In this document: in pieces, positions 41,688 through 50,318 of the stretch
Layout: every line of letters begins with the position of its first letter
Numbering within the stretch: the stretch's first letter is position 1
DNA from: CAYSYY01 sp964576115 [NCBI: uncultured Gemmatimonadota bacterium]
GTDB taxonomy: Bacteria; Blakebacterota; Blakebacteria; Blakebacterales
Assembly (NCBI GenBank): GCA_964576115.1
Contig: CAZNUA010000002.1
Coordinates: 1-64,000, forward strand
DNA: 64,000 nt
Direction: 5' to 3'
Notes under the pieces: model-generated
The model's input: the letters and a program-made list of their open reading frames with translations, nothing else
Database searches by the model: none
Told to the model about the DNA's origin: nothing
Made by a program: the position numbers and the translations under genes

Positions 41688-42573
41688 AGTAGAACCCCCA
41701 GGAGTTTGTGTGATGCGGCCAGAAGCGCCCGGTCAAAGCCAGTTCGGGCGGATAGTCCCGCCCTTCCCACGCCGTGATACCCGGCCGGGCGGGCAGGGTG
41801 TCGGGCAGGGGGAGCACGTCGGCTCCCCCCGCCTCGCTGAGCACCGTCGCCACGACCGCTTCGTTTTCTTCCGGGGCGTAGGTGCAGGTGGAGTAGAGCA
41901 CCGTTCCGCCCGGCCGGACCACCGCCAGAGCCTTGCGCAGCAGAGCCCGCTGGGTAGCAGCCATGGCCGCAATGCCCTTCGGTCCGTCGGGCCGCCAGTT
42001 TCCCCCCCCTATCCGGAAGGTGCCTTCGCCGGTGCAGGGAGCGTCGAGAAGGACGTTGTCGAAAGAGAACCGCTCGGGGAAATTTTCGCCCCGATAGCGG
42101 GTGATCATCACGTTCGGAATGCCCAGCCGCTCCAGGTTGGCCGAGAGAATGCTCAGGCGGGTAGGGGTGACATCATTGGCGACGAGCACGCCGTGCCCCA
42201 TCATGACGCCGGCCAGGCCGGCGGTTTTGCCCCCCGGAGCGGCACAGATGTCGAGCACGTCAGATCCCGGTTCGGGGTCAAGGAGTAGGGGGGGCAGGGT
42301 CGAGGTCAGACCCTGGGGATGGTACCACCCCAGATGGTAGGCCCAGGTCAGGCCGGGACCGGGAAGCCCCGTGACGCGGTAGAGGTCGGGACTGACCGCG
42401 AAGCGCTCCCAGCCGGCGCCTGCTTCGGTGAGTCGGGCCTCGAAGCGTTCGCGGGTGACCTTGAAGGGATTCCAGCGCAGATCGACCGGCAGGGGATGCT
42501 GTAACGCCTCAACGAATGCCGCCGGATCGTCGACCAGGTCGAGATAGCGCGCGATCTGCGCCGGCAGGTCCAT
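41662..42573 (-). CDS. RNA (cytosine-5-)-methyltransferase, NOL1/NOP2/Sun family
   Basis: The SAM-binding motif is DICAAPGGKTAGL, and the two catalytic cysteines are in DAPCTGEGTF (motif IV) and YSTCTYAPEENE (motif VI, the nucleophile). The N-terminal part carries the substrate-binding helix LRWNPFKVTRERFEARL. The length of 303 residues covers the catalytic core only; the PUA-like part is encoded by the next, overlapping gene. It modifies rRNA or tRNA cytosine. It lies ten bases after the 1041-residue BNR gene. Confidence 0.9.
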   Translation of the reverse strand: MDLPAQIARYLDLVDDPAAFVEALQHPLPVDLRWNPFKVTRERFEARLTEAGAGWERFAVSPDLYRVTGLPGPGLTWAYHLGWYHPQGLTSTLPPLLLDPEPGSDVLDICAAPGGKTAGLAGVMMGHGVLVANDVTPTRLSILSANLERLGIPNVMITRYRGENFPERFSFDNVLLDAPCTGEGTFRIGGGNWRPDGPKGIAAMAATQRALLRKALAVVRPGGTVLYSTCTYAPEENEAVVATVLSEAGGADVLPLPDTLPARPGITAWEGRDYPPELALTGRFWPHHTNSWGFYCALLRRIG

Positions 42574-42583
42574 CGGGATTCCC

Positions 42584-45500
42584 TTATCTCCTCGGCGGGA
42601 TGGCCAGCTGTGCGGGTATCTGGGGCCAGAGAACCCCGGCGGTCTCGAGCCGGTCCCGGAAGGCGAGGATCTTCCCGACCAGAGCGTTGTAGGCTTCAAC
42701 CCCTTCGGCCACCGCCGCTTCGGCCCGCTCCATCAGGAGGCGTTCGGTGGGAGTGGGAGCGTCGAAGGTGGCACTGCCGAGAGCCCCGAAGGCGGCGTAG
42801 AGGGCATTCACGATCGCTTCGGGATCGCGGTAAATCCCCTGCACCTGCTCGGGCCCGAAGAAACGGGCTCTCAGGTCCTCGACGTCGGTCTGCAGAGCGC
42901 GGGCGGTTTCCTCGAGATCGCTCTTCAATTCTCCGGCCGTCTCCTCATCGAGTTCCCCGATCCGGCCCAGGGCGGTCTCGAGTTCGGACCGGATCGTTGC
43001 GAGCGCCCCGCCCGCCTCGGTCATGACGTTGTTCAGGGCTTCGGCCCGCCGCAGGACGGCCTGTTTGTCCTGCATACCGGTCATCGACGAGGTTTTGCGC
43101 GGGTCGGCGTGAACCGTCACGCTCTCCTGCGCACTCGCCTCACCCAGATGCAGCGTCACCATATACGTGCCCGGTACGACCTCGGGACCCAGCTGGCCCG
43201 GCCCGGTTTCTGGATCGAGGGGATCTTCGTTGAGTTCCCAGACGACCCGGTTCACTCCCCGGCGAACCGGCGCGTGAATCGTCCGCAGAACCCGTTCGGT
43301 GGAATCGGAGATCTCGATCACGACCTCGTCCTCCCCCTCGCCCGGATCGGCCCAGAAACTCAGGCAGGCGCCGTAGGGCCGGTTCTCGCCGGCGAACATG
43401 TTGTGACTCGGGAAGTGATACCCGTTCATCTGACGCACGACGTGCAGCCAGGTATCGGGGATGGTGAAGAGGTGCAGGGTCCGCTCACGCACCGTGTTCG
43501 AGAGTTCGCGCAGAGGCCGGATGTCATCCACGATCCAGGCCGCCCGTCCGTGGGTGCCGATGACCAGATCGGCGGTACGGGGATGAATGGTCAGGGCGCG
43601 GACCGGCACAGTGGGAAAACCGGGGTAGCGCCACCACTCCTGCCCGCCGTCCAGGGTGACCCAGAGACCGAATTCAGTGCCCGCCAAGAGCAGGTCGGGA
43701 TTCTCGACATCCTGGATGAGGGTGTGGACGAAACCGTCCAGCGCAGGGGTTGCGACGGCCTCCCAGCTGCGGCCCCAGTTGACGGTCTTGAAGATGTAGG
43801 GGGTCCAGTCCGAACGCCGGTGATTGTCGAAGACCACCCAGGCGGCTCCGGCGTTGAACTTCGAGGCTTCGATGTGCGGTACCCAGGTCGAATCGGGCAC
43901 TCCCCTGATGTTCGCGACCACGTTCTCCCAGTTCCGGCCGCCGTCGCGGGTGAGCTGCACGTTGCCGTCGTCGGTGCCGACCCAGATCACGCCGCGCTCC
44001 ACGGGGCTGGGGGCGATCGAGAGGATGGTGGTGTGGTTCTCCGCCCCGGTGGCGTCGTAAGTCAAACCGCCGCTGGATCCGAATTTCTGCTTGAGCGGAT
44101 CGTCGGTCGAGAGGTCGGGACTGATCTCCTCCCAGCTCTCGCCCCGGTCGCGGCTCCGGTGCAGGTACTGACTGCCGAGATAGATCGTGGCCGGATCGAA
44201 GGGATCGACGGCAAAGCCCGAGTTCCAGTTGAAGCGCAGGGGATCCTCTGCCGGTCCGGCCGGGCGGATGTCCTTGCGCCCGCCGGTTGCGATATCCCAC
44301 CTGATCAGGTAGCCCTGCTGGCTCATGGCGTAGCCGACGGTCGCATCTTCGGGATCGGGTACGGTGTGAAAACCGTCCCCGAAGCCGACCTCGAACCAGT
44401 GCCAGTTCCGGATCCCGTTCAGTTCCCACACCTCGCTCGGGCCGCGCCAGGAACCGTTGTCCTGCATGCCGCCGTAGATGTGGTAGGGCAGCTCGTTGTC
44501 GACCGCGACGTGGTAGAACTGGGCCAGGGGCAGGTTGTCTATGAAGGTCCAGGTCCGGCCGCGGTCGCGGCTGATGGCCACCCCGCCGTCATTGCCGTCG
44601 ATGATGTAGCGGCCGTCACCCGGATCGATCCACATGGCATGGTGATCGGCGTGCACCCCGGCGAAGGGAACCAGGACCTCGAAGCTGCGTCCGCCGTCAT
44701 CGGAAACCGAAACCAGCGAGTAGAGCATGTACACCCGGTTGTGATTGTCGGGGTCGACCCGGATCTCGGAATAGTAGAAAGGCCGGTCGTGGATCCCGGG
44801 GGTGCGGTTGACGGTCTCGAACGAACGCCCGCCGTCCTCGCTCCTGAGCAGTACGCTCCGCTCGGCCTCGACCAGGGCGTAGATCACCTCGGGCCGCGAG
44901 GGGGCGATCGCCAGCCCGATCCGCCCCAGCTCCCCCGCCGGCAGACCCTGTTCGGGACCCAGTCTGGTCCAGTTCTCCCCTCCGTCGCGGCTAACCCACA
45001 GTCCGCTCCCCGGTCCCCCCGATTCAAAAAACCACGGCCAGCGGCGATGCTCCCACATGGCCGCGAAGAGAGTGTGCGGGTTGCGGGGATCGATGACGAG
45101 GTCGGCCGCCCCGGTGCGCTCGTCGACGTAGAGCACTCTGGTCCAGCTCTGTCCGCCGTCCCCGGTCTTGAAGACCCCCCGTTCGGTCCCGTCTCCCCAC
45201 AGGCGTCCGGTGGCCGCCACCCAGGCAATATCGGGGTCGGAGGGGTGGAGGACGATACGGGAAATGTGTTCGGTCTCCTCCAGACCCATCAGCTGCCAGG
45301 TATCGCCCCCATCCATCGATTTGTACATCCCCCGGCCCACACCCACCGAGTTGCGCACGTTGTCTTCACCCGACCCGGCCCAGACGATGTCGGGGTGGTT
45401 CTGGTTCACCGCCACCGCGCCGAAGCTCGAGACGGGCAGCTCGTCGGTCAGGGGGCGCCAGGTCGTGCCCCCGTCGGTCGACTTCCACAGGCCCCCGGTG

Positions 45501-45709
45501 GCTGCCCCGACATAGATGACATACGGATCCGAGGCCAGGGCGTCGATGGCCCCGATCCGGCCGCTCATACCGGCCGGTCCGATCGAACGGGGATGCAGGG
45601 AACGGAAGAGGTCGGGATCGGTCTGGGCGCGGGCTGACGGGCCCGTAGCGGCCCCCAGCATTACCACCAGAGCGATCAGTGATACCAGGACGGAAAACGT
45701 GCGGCGCAT
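42584..45709 (-). CDS. Large secreted BNR/sortilin-type repeat protein, 1041 residues
   Basis: A signal peptide ends near residue 28 (PSARAQ). Two beta-propellers made of VPS10/BNR repeats follow, with the Asp-box pattern repeated: GLWKSTDGGTTW, GMYKSMDGGDTW, GVFKTGDGGQSW, GLWVSRDGGENW, VLLRSEDGGRSF, and more to about residue 740. The C-terminal 200 residues include an FnIII-like stretch and a coiled coil (LRRAEALNNVMTEAGGALA). Proteins of this architecture are abundant in Gemmatimonadota and relatives; their ligands are unknown, and Asp boxes alone do not prove glycosidase activity. GAGGAG precedes the start. Confidence 0.9.
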   Translation of the reverse strand: MRRTFSVLVSLIALVVMLGAATGPSARAQTDPDLFRSLHPRSIGPAGMSGRIGAIDALASDPYVIYVGAATGGLWKSTDGGTTWRPLTDELPVSSFGAVAVNQNHPDIVWAGSGEDNVRNSVGVGRGMYKSMDGGDTWQLMGLEETEHISRIVLHPSDPDIAWVAATGRLWGDGTERGVFKTGDGGQSWTRVLYVDERTGAADLVIDPRNPHTLFAAMWEHRRWPWFFESGGPGSGLWVSRDGGENWTRLGPEQGLPAGELGRIGLAIAPSRPEVIYALVEAERSVLLRSEDGGRSFETVNRTPGIHDRPFYYSEIRVDPDNHNRVYMLYSLVSVSDDGGRSFEVLVPFAGVHADHHAMWIDPGDGRYIIDGNDGGVAISRDRGRTWTFIDNLPLAQFYHVAVDNELPYHIYGGMQDNGSWRGPSEVWELNGIRNWHWFEVGFGDGFHTVPDPEDATVGYAMSQQGYLIRWDIATGGRKDIRPAGPAEDPLRFNWNSGFAVDPFDPATIYLGSQYLHRSRDRGESWEEISPDLSTDDPLKQKFGSSGGLTYDATGAENHTTILSIAPSPVERGVIWVGTDDGNVQLTRDGGRNWENVVANIRGVPDSTWVPHIEASKFNAGAAWVVFDNHRRSDWTPYIFKTVNWGRSWEAVATPALDGFVHTLIQDVENPDLLLAGTEFGLWVTLDGGQEWWRYPGFPTVPVRALTIHPRTADLVIGTHGRAAWIVDDIRPLRELSNTVRERTLHLFTIPDTWLHVVRQMNGYHFPSHNMFAGENRPYGACLSFWADPGEGEDEVVIEISDSTERVLRTIHAPVRRGVNRVVWELNEDPLDPETGPGQLGPEVVPGTYMVTLHLGEASAQESVTVHADPRKTSSMTGMQDKQAVLRRAEALNNVMTEAGGALATIRSELETALGRIGELDEETAGELKSDLEETARALQTDVEDLRARFFGPEQVQGIYRDPEAIVNALYAAFGALGSATFDAPTPTERLLMERAEAAVAEGVEAYNALVGKILAFRDRLETAGVLWPQIPAQLAIPPRR

Positions 45710-45887
45710 AACGGCTTCTCCTCTACGGTCGGGGCGGGTGGACAGTCTCTGTAACGTACGCCGGGCCGGATAGGTTCTTCAAGGCGGCGAGTGTTTGCGT
45801 TCGGGTCTGAGGCGGTACATCATTCACCGGTTCGTCCCCGGAGCCCGAAACCGATTCGCCGGCCGCCGGCCGGAGGTAAAGGAGACC

Positions 45888-47714
45888 ATGGAACGAATTG
45901 TCGAGTGCGTGCCCAACTTCTCGGAAGGCCGCAACGAAGCCGTCATCACCGAGATCACCGATGCCATCGAGAGTGTGGCCGGTATCCGCCTGCTCGATGT
46001 CGACCCCGGTGCCAACACCAACCGCACGGTGGTGACTTTTGTCGGCGAGCCCTCAGCCGTCGCCGAAGCCGCTTTCGCGGCCGTCAAACGCGCCTCGGAG
46101 ATCATCGACATGAGCACCCACAGCGGCGAGCACCCGCGTATGGGCGCCACCGACGTGGTGCCCTTCGTACCGGTGGCGGGGGTGACGATGGCCGACTGCG
46201 TCGAGATGGCCCGCGCCGTTGGCCGGCGGATCGGAGACGAGCTCGGTATCCCGGTCTATCTCTACGAGCACGCCGCCTCCACACCGGAACGGCGCAACCT
46301 GGCCCGGGTGCGAACCGGCGAATACGAAGGTCTCAAGGACCGTTTCGGCGATCCGGAGTGGACCCCCGATTTCGGTCCGGCCGAGTTCAACTCCCGCTCG
46401 GGCGCCACCGCGGTCGGCGCCCGCGAGTTCCTGATCGCCTACAACATCAACCTGAACACCATCGACCGCCGCTACGCCAACGAACTGGCTTACGAAATCC
46501 GCGAGCGGGGACGCTGGAAGCGGGCCGGGAATACCGAACCCTTCTACTACAAGGGCGAGGTGGTGCGCTTTGCCGGCGACGGTTCTTATCCCTGCGGTAA
46601 CTGCGATTTCATCGGCGCCTCGTTCGCAGAACTCGCCGATCACTACCGCGATGTGCACGGCGGCGATCTCGCTCGTCGTTTCGCCGACCTCGACATCGAT
46701 CCCGGGAATCCCTCCGGGCCGGTCTTCAAGGACGGCCGGTTCAGTCATGTCAAGGGAATCGGCTGGGTCATCGACGACTACGGCTGCGCCCAGATCAGCA
46801 TGAACCTGACCGACTACCACGTCAGCCCGCCGCACGAAGTGCTCGAGGCCACCCGCGCCGAAGCCCTGAAACGGGGTATCGGCATCACCGGTTCGGAGAT
46901 CGTCGGGGTCATCCCGTATGAAGCCATGCGCCAGGCCGGCAGATACTACCGCCGCAAGATGATGAAATCGACCGGCATCCCCATCCCCGACCTGATGGAA
47001 ACGGCGGTACGTTCGATGGGCCTGCGGGACGTGGCCCCTTTCGATATCCCCGAGAAAGTCCTCGCCCTGCCGCAGATCGAAGGTCCCCTGGTCAAGCGGC
47101 CGACCTTCGACTTCGTCGACGAGGTCTCCCGCGACACGCCCGCGCCGGGGGGAGGCTCGGTAGCCGCCCTGGCCGGCGCTCTCGGGGCCGCCCTGGCTTC
47201 GATGGTGGCCAACCTCTCGGTCGGCAAGGGGGAGTTCGACGAACGCTACGACGAACTCTGCTCGATCGCCGAACGGGCCCAGGAACTCAAGGACGCCCTG
47301 GTGCGCGCTGTGGACGAGGATACCACCGCCTTCGATTCGGTCCTCGAAGCGATGCGCATGCCCAAGGACACCGAAGCCGAGCGGGCCGAGCGGGCCACGG
47401 CCATACAGGCGGGTTACGAAGCAGCCACCCGGGTGCCCCTGCGCACGGTCGAACTCTGCCGCGAGGCGCTCGGACTGCTCAAGACGATGGCCGGGATGGC
47501 CGATCCGAACATGATCAGCGATGTGGGGTCGGGGGCCCTGCTGGCCCGCGCCGGAGCCCGTGCGGCGGCCTACAACGTGCGCATCAACCTGCCGCACATC
47601 AAAGACGAGGCCCTGTGCTCGGAACTCTCAGGCGGTCTCGACGAGGAGCTCGCCGCCTGCGCCAGGCTGGAAAAAGCTGTCACGAAGAACGTCGAGAAAG
47701 CCCTGGCTGACTGA
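45888..47714 (+). CDS. Fused glutamate formiminotransferase / formimino-THF cyclodeaminase with zinc-finger-like insert
   Basis: The start is the ATG after GGAG giving MERIVECVPNFSEG, the family N-terminus. Residues 1-385 are the transferase part, which moves the formimino group of formiminoglutamate to tetrahydrofolate in histidine breakdown. Residues about 400-608 are the cyclodeaminase (TPAPGGGSVAALAGALGAALASMV ... DEDTTAFDSVLEAM). Within the transferase part an extra stretch (about residues 225-285) contains C236, C239, H252 and H257 in CX2C-X12-HX4H spacing, like a classical C2H2 finger. Human FTCD goes directly from the equivalent RERGR region to the VKGIGW motif with a short link. No hut genes are adjacent. 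Confidence 0.92.
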   Translation: MERIVECVPNFSEGRNEAVITEITDAIESVAGIRLLDVDPGANTNRTVVTFVGEPSAVAEAAFAAVKRASEIIDMSTHSGEHPRMGATDVVPFVPVAGVTMADCVEMARAVGRRIGDELGIPVYLYEHAASTPERRNLARVRTGEYEGLKDRFGDPEWTPDFGPAEFNSRSGATAVGAREFLIAYNINLNTIDRRYANELAYEIRERGRWKRAGNTEPFYYKGEVVRFAGDGSYPCGNCDFIGASFAELADHYRDVHGGDLARRFADLDIDPGNPSGPVFKDGRFSHVKGIGWVIDDYGCAQISMNLTDYHVSPPHEVLEATRAEALKRGIGITGSEIVGVIPYEAMRQAGRYYRRKMMKSTGIPIPDLMETAVRSMGLRDVAPFDIPEKVLALPQIEGPLVKRPTFDFVDEVSRDTPAPGGGSVAALAGALGAALASMVANLSVGKGEFDERYDELCSIAERAQELKDALVRAVDEDTTAFDSVLEAMRMPKDTEAERAERATAIQAGYEAATRVPLRTVELCREALGLLKTMAGMADPNMISDVGSGALLARAGARAAAYNVRINLPHIKDEALCSELSGGLDEELAACARLEKAVTKNVEKALAD

Positions 47715-47734
47715 GTCAATCCGGTCACTGCGCT

Positions 47735-47771
47735 TCCCCGCGGTCACCCCGATACCGGGTGACCGCGGGGA
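47735..47771. terminator. Bidirectional terminator between FTCD and the zinc-ribbon membrane protein gene
   Basis: A perfect 15-base stem (TCCCCGCGGTCACCC at 47735-47749 with its complement at 47757-47771) has a seven-base loop. It lies between two convergent genes (stops at 47714 and 47786), so it can serve both. Only a weak U-rich stretch (GTTCTCTC) follows on the plus strand. Confidence 0.75.
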
Positions 47772-47785
47772 GTTCTCTCACGGTT

Positions 47786-48799
47786 CTATAATTTGGTCGA
47801 GCAGCTCGGACAGTAGTGCCAGCCCAGGCTGACCGTCTGCCCGCAGGTGGGGCAGGTGCCCCGCAGTTCGGTCTGACAGTAGGGACAGACCACGAACCGC
47901 TTCGAGATCCGCTCCCCGCACTCGGGACACACCGGCCCCGACTCGCGGGTGACCAGGGCGTAGATCAGCAGCCCGATCAGACTGGTGAAGAGGGTAAAGA
48001 GGGCCCAGAGCACGGCCGGCAGGCGCCGCTTCTTCGCATCGAGATAGACCCAGACCGGCGGGGTGAGAATCAACAGGATGATCCCCAGCTGGCCCAGGCG
48101 CTGCAGGATCACGGCCAGGACCTGATAGAACGAACCGGGCAGTTCGGTTTCAGGCCGAAAGACAACAACCCGCAGGCCTCCGGACAGACCTATCGGGACT
48201 TCATTTCCGGCAATATCCTGGGCTGTCAGGTAATCACCGGGGAAGTACTGACGCAGGACATCTGCATACTGATACCGATTTCGTCCCTGCCTGGAATAGA
48301 GGTGCAGGTCCCTGATCATAAATCCGTGCGTATTCCAGATCCGGTTCCGGTCGGGATCGGCGATCTCGGCCGGGGAGAAACCCTCGTCGGCGGAGACCCA
48401 TTCCTGCAGATTGCGACCTTCAGCGGTTCTCAGCTCACCTTTCACGATGAGCGGCACGTCCTGATAAGCTGAGCCGATCTCCCGGTGAAACGCCTCTACC
48501 GTTCGCTGCACCAGAGCGGCAAAGGTCGAGTCGACCGCGAATCTCGGTCCCGCGGCCGTCAGTTCCGGGATCGTGAAGGTGAGCTGACCAATATCGCCGA
48601 GCTGACGCTCGAAGATCTCTTTGACTTGCCGGGTGATGGCTTCACGCTCGCCGTATTCCTCGTTGTGCTGCCGGTTGATGTATTCCCCGTGTTTGTCTTT
48701 CATCCAGCCCGAACTCAGCATCGCCAGCAGTGGCATCACCACTCCCACCAGCACGATACCGATGACCCAGTTCCATTTTGTCTCCGATAGTCCCTTCAT
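47786..48799 (-). CDS. Membrane protein with cytoplasmic double zinc ribbon
   Basis: The start overlaps the anti-sigma stop (ATGA). Topology: helix 1 at about 10-32, a large extracytoplasmic domain of about 190 residues, helices 2 and 3 at about 225-247 and 255-282, then a cytoplasmic tail. The tail carries two four-cysteine ribbons: C291, C294, C305, C308 and C316, C319, C330, C333, each CX2C-X10-CX2C. No catalytic motif is seen. Since it follows an ECF sigma/anti-sigma pair with overlapping genes, it may be a sensor or an effector of that module. I recognise no named family. Confidence 0.72.
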   Translation of the reverse strand: MKGLSETKWNWVIGIVLVGVVMPLLAMLSSGWMKDKHGEYINRQHNEEYGEREAITRQVKEIFERQLGDIGQLTFTIPELTAAGPRFAVDSTFAALVQRTVEAFHREIGSAYQDVPLIVKGELRTAEGRNLQEWVSADEGFSPAEIADPDRNRIWNTHGFMIRDLHLYSRQGRNRYQYADVLRQYFPGDYLTAQDIAGNEVPIGLSGGLRVVVFRPETELPGSFYQVLAVILQRLGQLGIILLILTPPVWVYLDAKKRRLPAVLWALFTLFTSLIGLLIYALVTRESGPVCPECGERISKRFVVCPYCQTELRGTCPTCGQTVSLGWHYCPSCSTKL

Positions 48800-49302
48800 G
48801 ACACATCCTCCATTCGACGCCGTGCGGTGGCAAAGAGCAGGGGTGAGGAGAGAAGCAGGAGTCCGGTCGTACCGGCCAGGACGTGCAGCGGGTAGGTTGT
48901 CAGACCCTGCACGATCCAGAGAACGGCCTCGGATACCGGCGGGAAGAGGCCGCCGAAGAGAGCCACGACGAGAGCCGCGACGCCCGCCACCCGCACGACC
49001 AGGCGCCGGACCGTGTGCTGCGGATCGGCCCGGTGCCCGGCTGCGGCCATCACCCCCGCCATCCGCCGCTCGAACCCGAGTCGGCCGCCGGCTTCGCGCC
49101 CGGGCACGGCCCCCTCGATGGCACGCAGGAAGTCCGCCCACTCCCGGCAGTCGGCGCATGTGTCGAGATGCCGCGCGATCGTATCGTGCCGGCGGCCCGA
49201 TTCTCCCCGCAGGTGATCGATCAGCAGGGGCCGGATTTCGGTGCACCCCGGGCGGTTCAGGGTGCCGTTCTCATTCCTCATCGTGTTCTCACTCCCCTTC
49301 AT
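48796..49302 (-). CDS. Zinc-finger anti-sigma factor (ZAS type) with two membrane helices
   Basis: The anti-sigma zinc motif HLDTCADC (HX3CX2C, His45, Cys49, Cys52) is in the N-terminal cytoplasmic part. Two hydrophobic helices follow (about 104-125 and 139-162), so the C-terminus returns to the cytoplasm; most ZAS proteins have one helix. The start overlaps the sigma gene by 14 bases; a second ATG seven codons later (49281) has an equally spaced GGGGAG. It has 168 residues. Confidence 0.85.
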   Translation of the reverse strand: MKGSENTMRNENGTLNRPGCTEIRPLLIDHLRGESGRRHDTIARHLDTCADCREWADFLRAIEGAVPGREAGGRLGFERRMAGVMAAAGHRADPQHTVRRLVVRVAGVAALVVALFGGLFPPVSEAVLWIVQGLTTYPLHVLAGTTGLLLLSSPLLFATARRRMEDVS

Positions 49303-49906
49303 GTCGCTTCAACTCCTCACCGAATTCAATCCCATCCCTGTCTTCGGAGAGCAGAGCCGACCGCATTTTTTCCAGCGCTTTGAAGCGCCGGACCCGGACG
49401 GTGGCCCGCGAGCACTCCTGCAGCTCCGCGATCTGAGCCGTGTTCCAGCCGCTGAAGAAGGTCAGCCGGACGGTTTCCTGTTCCAGGGTCGAAAGGGTGC
49501 TCAGGGCCGCCTCGAGCATCGCCGGCGAGAGGCTCTCGAGTCCCGCATCGGGCTCGGCCGGAGCCTGGCCCATGGTGGTCTCGACCAGCCCCTGCTCCCG
49601 TCCCTCCCATAATCGCCGGCGGGTCTTCAGGACTTTGAGCCGGTCGAAACACAGGTTGCGGGCGATGGTGTAGATCCAGGTGGAGAAGCGGGCCGAGGCC
49701 CGGTAGGAATCCGCCGAACGGATCGCTTTCATGAAGGTCTCCTGCACCAGATCTTCCGCCTCGTCTTCCGAAGGAACAAAACCACGGCAGTAGCGGAGCA
49801 GCCGTACCGCATAGCGGTCCATCAGCTCCCCGAAGGCGTCGGTGTCGCCCCGGGAGTAGCGGATGAAGAGTCGTTCATCGCTTATGCGGTTCGGTTCACG
49901 TCCCAT
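49289..49906 (-). CDS. ECF-type RNA polymerase sigma factor (third of three)
   Basis: Region 2: FGELMDRYAVRLLRYCRGF, then DLVQETFMKAIRSADSY and FSTWIYTIARNLCFDRL. Region 4: LSTLEQETVRLTFFSGWNTAQIAEL, ATVRVRRFKALEKM. The ATG at 49906 was chosen; an in-frame GTG nine codons earlier has no ribosome site. It has 205 residues. It lies 48 bases downstream of the Phd-type antitoxin gene on the same strand and overlaps the anti-sigma gene, so all four genes (antitoxin-like, sigma, anti-sigma, zinc-ribbon protein) may form one operon. Confidence 0.92.
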   Translation of the reverse strand: MGREPNRISDERLFIRYSRGDTDAFGELMDRYAVRLLRYCRGFVPSEDEAEDLVQETFMKAIRSADSYRASARFSTWIYTIARNLCFDRLKVLKTRRRLWEGREQGLVETTMGQAPAEPDAGLESLSPAMLEAALSTLSTLEQETVRLTFFSGWNTAQIAELQECSRATVRVRRFKALEKMRSALLSEDRDGIEFGEELKRHEGE

Positions 49907-49954
49907 GCAGTTCCGTATACCGGTCCGGCTCACCGGACGTTTATCGGGATCGGT

Positions 49955-50215
49955 TCAGACCAGGCCCATCTCGCGCCGCAGCCCGTCGAGGGTGGTCGTA
50001 CCCTGTTCCAGGGCCGACCCCAGAGCCGAGCGCAGAGACTCGATATCGAACTGCTGTTCCAGGGTTTCGAGCAGAACCAGGTCCACGATCCCCACCACCG
50101 CGGCCACCTCACGGCCGTGACGGCGCAGGACCGCCCGCTCCCCGGCGTACCCGACCCGGTTGACGATCTCGGAAATGTCCTTGCGGGCCTCCGAGACGGA
50201 GATATCGATCATCAT
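49955..50215 (-). CDS. Phd/YefM-family antitoxin-like DNA-binding protein, no toxin partner
   Basis: The N-terminal half is a Phd/YefM fold: ISVSEARKDISEIVNRV, then GERAVLRRHGREVAAVVGIVDL. The 86-residue length is normal. In type II systems the antitoxin gene precedes a RelE, Doc or PIN toxin; here the next gene is an ECF sigma factor, and I find no toxin-like frame on either strand. Two adjacent ATG codons follow AAAGGAG; the second has the better spacing (six bases). Direct repeats TTTGTACG upstream are a plausible autoregulatory site. It may be a decayed locus or a co-opted regulator. Confidence 0.8.
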   Translation of the reverse strand: MMIDISVSEARKDISEIVNRVGYAGERAVLRRHGREVAAVVGIVDLVLLETLEQQFDIESLRSALGSALEQGTTTLDGLRREMGLV

Positions 50216-50222
50216 TTTCTCC

Positions 50223-50248
50223 TTTGTACGTTTCGTCTGTTTTGTACG
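50223..50248 (-). promoter_or_regulatory. Direct repeats upstream of the Phd-type gene
   Basis: TTTGTACG occurs at 50223-50230 and again at 50241-50248, starts 18 bases apart, in a locally AT-rich region between the Phd-type gene and apgM. Each contains the palindrome GTAC. On the minus strand TATAGT and TATAGA hexamers lie just upstream. Phd-family proteins bind such short sites next to their own start. Confidence 0.4.
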
Positions 50249-50318
50249 ATTCTATATCACTATACGGGAAGACCGCGACATGGCCACATCGCGGCAATAT
50301 CAGGCTGCAGAAGACGTG

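Noticed and set aside
43109-45637. Plus-strand open frame of about 842 residues opposite the BNR-repeat protein
   Set aside because: Antisense shadow of a clear multi-repeat protein; no domain or signal is recognisable.
49955-50318. Toxin partner for the Phd-type gene on either strand
   Set aside because: Downstream is an ECF sigma factor and the open frames near 49863-50120 and 50160-51044 on the plus strand show no RelE, Doc, PIN or other toxin motif.
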